A stretch of 64,000 bases of DNA from Dromiciops gliroides (Eukaryota; Chordata; Mammalia; Microbiotheria; Microbiotheriidae): NCBI RefSeq assembly GCF_019393635.1, contig NC_057866.1, positions 3,312,223 to 3,376,222 on the forward strand, written 5' to 3'. Position numbers and translations under genes: made by a program. Shown here piece after piece: positions 60,701-64,000 of the stretch. The notes under the pieces were generated by a model. It was not told where the DNA came from and ran no database searches. It worked only from the letters and a program-made list of their open reading frames with translations. How positions within the stretch are numbered: position 1 is the first letter of the stretch; each line of letters starts with the position of its first letter.

Positions 60701-61162
60701 CTAACAGCAACCAGCCTTAAACTCAAGGCTCCCTTCTCTTTTCAGTTCAAGGTTTTATGCAAACAAACCTTTTTTTTTTCTTCTCTCTCCTTTAATAACG
60801 TGTCTCTGTCCACCAATTTGACCACAGTTGGGAGGCCTGCAAAGCAAATCCTATGATCAGTGGAGCAGCTGGGCCTGAGCAACCTCCTGCCCTGCTCCTC
60901 CTCCTCTCCCTCCCCTCTAAGGGGGTTCACCTTAGACCTGGAAGAGGAGCCCAGACATCCACCGAAATCCGGCCAGAGAGACCATTTCCCATCTTCCCTT
61001 GGCAGGGATCAGCGGCTGAGAAGCCCCCCAGGCTGTTTCCCCTGCTCTGACCCAAGAAACCACCCAGGAGGCCCAAGTTACCTTCGTGGTCTTCTAGCCG
61101 CACGCCGAGCTCCGGGAGGATGTCGTCACGAAGGGCATCACTGAGCTGCAGCACCTCGGTGA
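57602..61162 (-). CDS. CARS1: CARS1, cytoplasmic cysteinyl-tRNA synthetase (last five exons only)
   Basis: CARS1 charges tRNA-Cys with cysteine in the cytosol. The window has only the C-terminal, eukaryote-specific extension, in five exons: 61162-61082, 60836-60769, 59176-59117, 58878-58795 and 57736-57602. These read [20 protein letters not shown]...[26 protein letters not shown].., [40 protein letters not shown].. and [20 protein letters not shown].., ending NGSLK-stop. All junctions are AG/GT and in phase, and the match to human CARS1 is close throughout. The catalytic domain (HIGH, KMSKS and the zinc site) lies off the right edge. The charged Lys/Glu helix is a tRNA-binding, coiled-coil-like segment. 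The minus orientation and position beside NAP1L4 match human. Confidence 0.96.
58040..58190 (-). mobile_element. CARS1: MIR remnant in CARS1 flank/intron
   Basis: AGTGACTTGTCCAGGGTCAC and CTCTCTATCCACTATTCC identify a reverse MIR. It lies between the last two CARS1 exons. Confidence 0.65.
58795..58878 (-). CDS. CARS1: CARS1 exon (penultimate)
   Basis: An 84-bp, phase-0 exon encoding [20 protein letters not shown] and then KYSKFDEN, nearly identical to human. Acceptor TTACAG, donor GTAAGG. Confidence 0.96.
59117..59176 (-). CDS. CARS1: CARS1 exon (third from last)
   Basis: A 60-bp, phase-0 exon encoding [20 protein letters not shown], a charged helix. Acceptor CCCTAG, donor GTGAGT. Confidence 0.95.
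59540..59730. repeat. Polypurine (GGAGA/GGGGA)n tract, about 190 bp
   Basis: Nearly uninterrupted purines on plus (GAGGAGAGG, GGGGAGG units) with two copies of GGAATA(A/G)AAGAAAGGA. It lies in the CARS1 intron between 59176 and 60769. A second weaker purine run is at about 60120-60190. Confidence 0.9.
60769..60836 (-). CDS. CARS1: CARS1 exon (fourth from last)
   Basis: A 68-bp exon encoding [20 protein letters not shown] and then KK. Acceptor TTTGCAG, donor GTTTGT (a weaker donor). The run of ten A on minus at the 3' end codes the lysines. Confidence 0.94.
61082..61162 (-). CDS. CARS1: CARS1 exon (fifth from last)
   Basis: An 81-bp exon encoding [20 protein letters not shown] and then VRLEDHEG. 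Acceptor GCCCAG, donor GTAACT. Human has ...[19 protein letters not shown] here. Confidence 0.94.
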
Positions 61163-62722
61163 CTGGGCAACAGAAGGCAAAGGGTCAGTGTCTCCTATCA
61201 CCCCCAGGCACGGGGGGCAGGGAGGGGCTCTGGGAATGAACCCCTCCAGCTTGAAATCAAGGTGCCTGTGACCTCATGGCTTTATTAAGGCCACTGGGAA
61301 AGAAGTGAATGGCGGAAGGACCTACTCCCCGCCCCCCTCCCCTCATCTCTCGGTGTCTGAGACCCGCTTTGATCTCGCTCTGTAGGGGCGTCCTCTCCCC
61401 TCTGGCCCAACACGAGTCCCCGGGTGGAGGTCGGCCATCCTGCTCCTCTGCCTGGGCTATGGCAATCTCGTCCAGGCGTGGATCAGGTCATGCCATCCTC
61501 ACCATGGACATCCCCTGACCACACCCTCCTGCCCCACCGGTAGCTGCTCCGCCCAGCACGCCAGGCTGTGGCACAGCCCAAGAATGAGCCCTCAAAGAGG
61601 CGCCTCCCTGCCTCGCGTCCTTCACACAGTATGCCCACAAGGCCCAGGAGAAAGCAAGGTCCTTGGGGGGAGGCCCAGTTGGCCATCTCTGCCCTCCAGT
61701 GCCCGGCGCTGGGCCATACACAGAGCAGGTGGTTAATGATGAGCAGAGTGGCCTTTTCCCTGGCCGACTTCCTCCAGCCTATTCTTCAGCACCCAATTCC
61801 AATGCCACCACCTAGAGGAGGCTCAGTGATTTTTTAATTTAGCCTAGAACTCCTGGAGACACAGAGCATTTTGGAGGGCAGAGCTCTGAGAATGACACGA
61901 GGCAACTGTGTGGAGAAAGGACTGGGAGGAGGGAGGCCAAGGAGGCATGAGATGCAAGCCCCCGACCTGGGGTGGAGGCCGTGGCAGTGGGGAGAAGCGG
62001 GCAGAGGCCAGAGCGGGCAGCCAGGGACATGAGAAGTGGAAGACACTGCCCAGGCTGAGCCTGGAGAGGGGAAGGGTGATGGCACCGTGGCAGAAGCAGG
62101 CAAGGCTGGAGGGCTGGGCTTAGAGATGCCCGTGGGACACCATCCCACACGTATGGCCATAGACAGTGACGCGAGGCATCTGGGCTCAGCGTGGCTATCT
62201 GTCCACCACTGGCACAGAGCTGACGACCATGCCCAGGATTTGGGGAGATGCCCGAGAGATGAGGTGGAGGCCCCAGAACAGAGATGTGGGAGACTCTCAA
62301 GAATCAAACCCACTGCAGTGAAGGGGGAAAGGAAGCACTGTGTAAAAGGGCTGGTGTAGACGCCCAGGAAGCTCCTCTATATGAAAATGTCCAGGGCGTG
62401 GGGGATGAGGCTGGCCGATGCCACGGCCCAGTCCCAGGATGATGTCAGCTGGAGGAGTGCAGAGGAGAGTCTGGAGCTCTGATTCCATTATCCATCTGTG
62501 CCGGGGACAAGGGGGACGGTCACAGTGGGCCAGGGAAGGATGGAGCAATGATGACCACAGGAAGCAGGGCACAGATCTCCCTCCTGTGCCCGGCCAATCA
62601 GGCAGGCAGGCACTTATCAAGCACCTACTATGCGTCAGACACTGTGAGAGGAGCCAAGCAGAACCCTGCCCTTGAGATGACACTGTTGCAAAAATCTCTG
62701 CCAGAGAAGAACGAACAGACTA

Positions 62723-62802
62723 GGCCCCCAGGGAGGGGGTCAGAGCAGCTGGACCCCAGGGAGGCCCCTAGGGAGGGGGTCAGAGCGGCTGGACCCCAGG
62801 GG
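62723..62802. repeat. 40-bp tandem duplication
   Basis: GGGAGGGGGTCAGAGC starts at 62731 and again at 62771. The two units differ at a few positions. In the CARS1 intron. Confidence 0.85.
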
Positions 62803-63514
62803 CCCAAAAGAACAGGTGGCCATGACCACCACACTGCTGTCAGTCATCTCACTGAGATCCTGGAAGACATGACGCACACTTCTGAACAGAGAAGGGCAGA
62901 TGTCCCAATTCTTAAAGCAAAGAAAAAGAGGCTGCGGATGGTTGAACTGGCCTGCCACTGAGGGCGGGCAAGATTCTAGTCCTTGACTGGAGGGCTGGGC
63001 CCAGTCAGGAGCGGGAAGCACTGCGGAGCATCCTTTCCTCTTCCCTTCCCTCTCTGCTCTGCTGAGCCCAGGGCTCCTCCGGCTCCCTGAGCGAACACAC
63101 AACACTTACAAGCTTCCCAGTTAGAGGGGGGACCCCCCAGGCCTCCCCAACTGTGCTTGGCATCCTGGCACCGAGGAGAGAGAGGCCAAGTGACAGCGAG
63201 ATGGAAGGCTCCTATCTGACCTAAGCAGAATTAGGCAAAATCCAGCTTAGCTCCTCAGCTCTTCCAGAAGTTTCTTTGATACTGATATGACTCCTAGCCT
63301 TCAGGTTCATCTCAAGGACCACTTAAAGCCTCCTTCAGGAGCAATCCCATAAATAATTCAAACTTGCTTTAGAGACAGAGAATCAGGCCAAAACAGCAGA
63401 GAGCGCTTTGTATGTCCTTTTCCAAGGGAAGCTTAATGGGAAATTTACCCTCAGCAAAAAAACCAAAAAACTGCATGCAGAGCAGCTTCCTCCCCTGGAC
63501 CTGTTTTACTGAAA

Positions 63515-63660
63515 TGGCCAGGCCAGACTGGGCTAGACTAGGCTACGTTAGAGGAGACCAGGCTAGACCAGGCTAGACCAGGCTAGGCCAGCCTGGCTCA
63601 GCTCAAACTAGACTAGGCCAGCTCAAGCCATGCTAGGCCAGACTAGGCAGGGCTGGTTTT
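63515..63660. repeat. Minisatellite, unit about 10 bp (GGCTAGACCA / GGCCAGACTA)
   Basis: About 14 degenerate copies in a row. The cleanest are GGCTAGACCAGGCTAGACCA near 63570. It lies in the CARS1 intron at the right edge. Confidence 0.85.
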
Positions 63661-64000
63661 TCCATTTCCTCCAGTAGTGGGGGAGGGAGGAAGGGGAAAA
63701 AACAAACACTTGGAATCACCAAGCACACTTGGCCTGTGGACACTGAGAGGTCTTCTCTCAGCTCGGAGATGCCTTATCTTAATGGTTTTCCCCCTTCACC
63801 TGGTTTTAAAAGTCACCGCGGGATGGGGGATGGGCCCTTTGGAGCTGGAGAAGGACAGTGACCCCCCCCCCCCAAAGTGCCAGGTGTGGGCTCCACACCA
63901 GGCCCCCATACGGGCAAACTCTGCCAGCCCCTTGCAGTGGCCCTTTCTGCCGGCCTCAGGGGCCATCCCTCCCTCTGCTCTCACTGCCACCTGATGGCTC

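Larger units (their letters stand above)
61163..64000 (-). other. CARS1: CARS1 intron running off the right edge
   Basis: No match to the preceding CARS1 exon (expected to code ..FREGVRKIAREQK) was found, so this is intron. It contains the 40-bp duplication and the minisatellite. Confidence 0.6.

Overview
This window is mammalian, and the repeats point to a marsupial. Fifteen copies of a tRNA-headed, poly(A)-tailed SINE of the WSINE1/MAR1 type are scattered through it, most with clear target-site duplications (TSDs). They sit beside marsupial-type L1 3' ends, a MAR1-type SINE with an RTE (BovB-like) tail, and a background of old MIR/THER, L2 and CR1/L3 remnants. I cannot name the species from sequence alone.

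Two host genes are present, both on the minus strand. NAP1L4 (nucleosome assembly protein 1-like 4) is complete. Its CpG-island promoter and non-coding exon 1 lie near 42.2 kb, the ATG exon near 34.7 kb and the stop at 10.9 kb, with a 3' UTR ending near 9.9 kb. All 14 coding exons could be placed. They join in frame to 1,152 nt, or 383 residues plus stop. CARS1 (cytoplasmic cysteinyl-tRNA synthetase) is represented only by its last five coding exons (57.6-61.2 kb); the rest lies beyond the right edge. The order (left) NAP1L4 - CARS1 (right), both on minus, matches human 11p15.5/15.4 next to PHLDA2 and CDKN1C. In eutherians this is the edge of the KCNQ1OT1/KvDMR imprinted domain. PHLDA2 itself is not in the window.

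Layout. 1-9.9 kb: flank downstream of NAP1L4, with SINEs, an L1 3' end and an RPL27 retropseudogene. The RPL27 copy is unusual because it appears to keep intron 1 and is bounded by an 11-bp direct repeat. 9.9-42.3 kb: NAP1L4, whose introns hold SINEs, an L1 insertion carrying a nested SINE, hAT and L2/L3 remnants. 41.2-42.7 kb: CpG island. 42.7-57.1 kb: intergenic, with an L2 fragment, old unclassified repeats, two fossil solo LTRs (one with a nested SINE), a hAT MITE and several SINEs. 57.1-64 kb: 3' end of CARS1, with a 190-bp polypurine tract and a GGCTAGACCA-type minisatellite in its introns.

No CRISPR, operon or other prokaryotic feature is present. I found no wholly new system. The most notable items are the semi-processed RPL27 copy, the two solo LTRs with intact flanking repeats, a four-unit CACCTG array upstream of NAP1L4, and the marsupial structure of genes that border an imprinted domain in eutherians.
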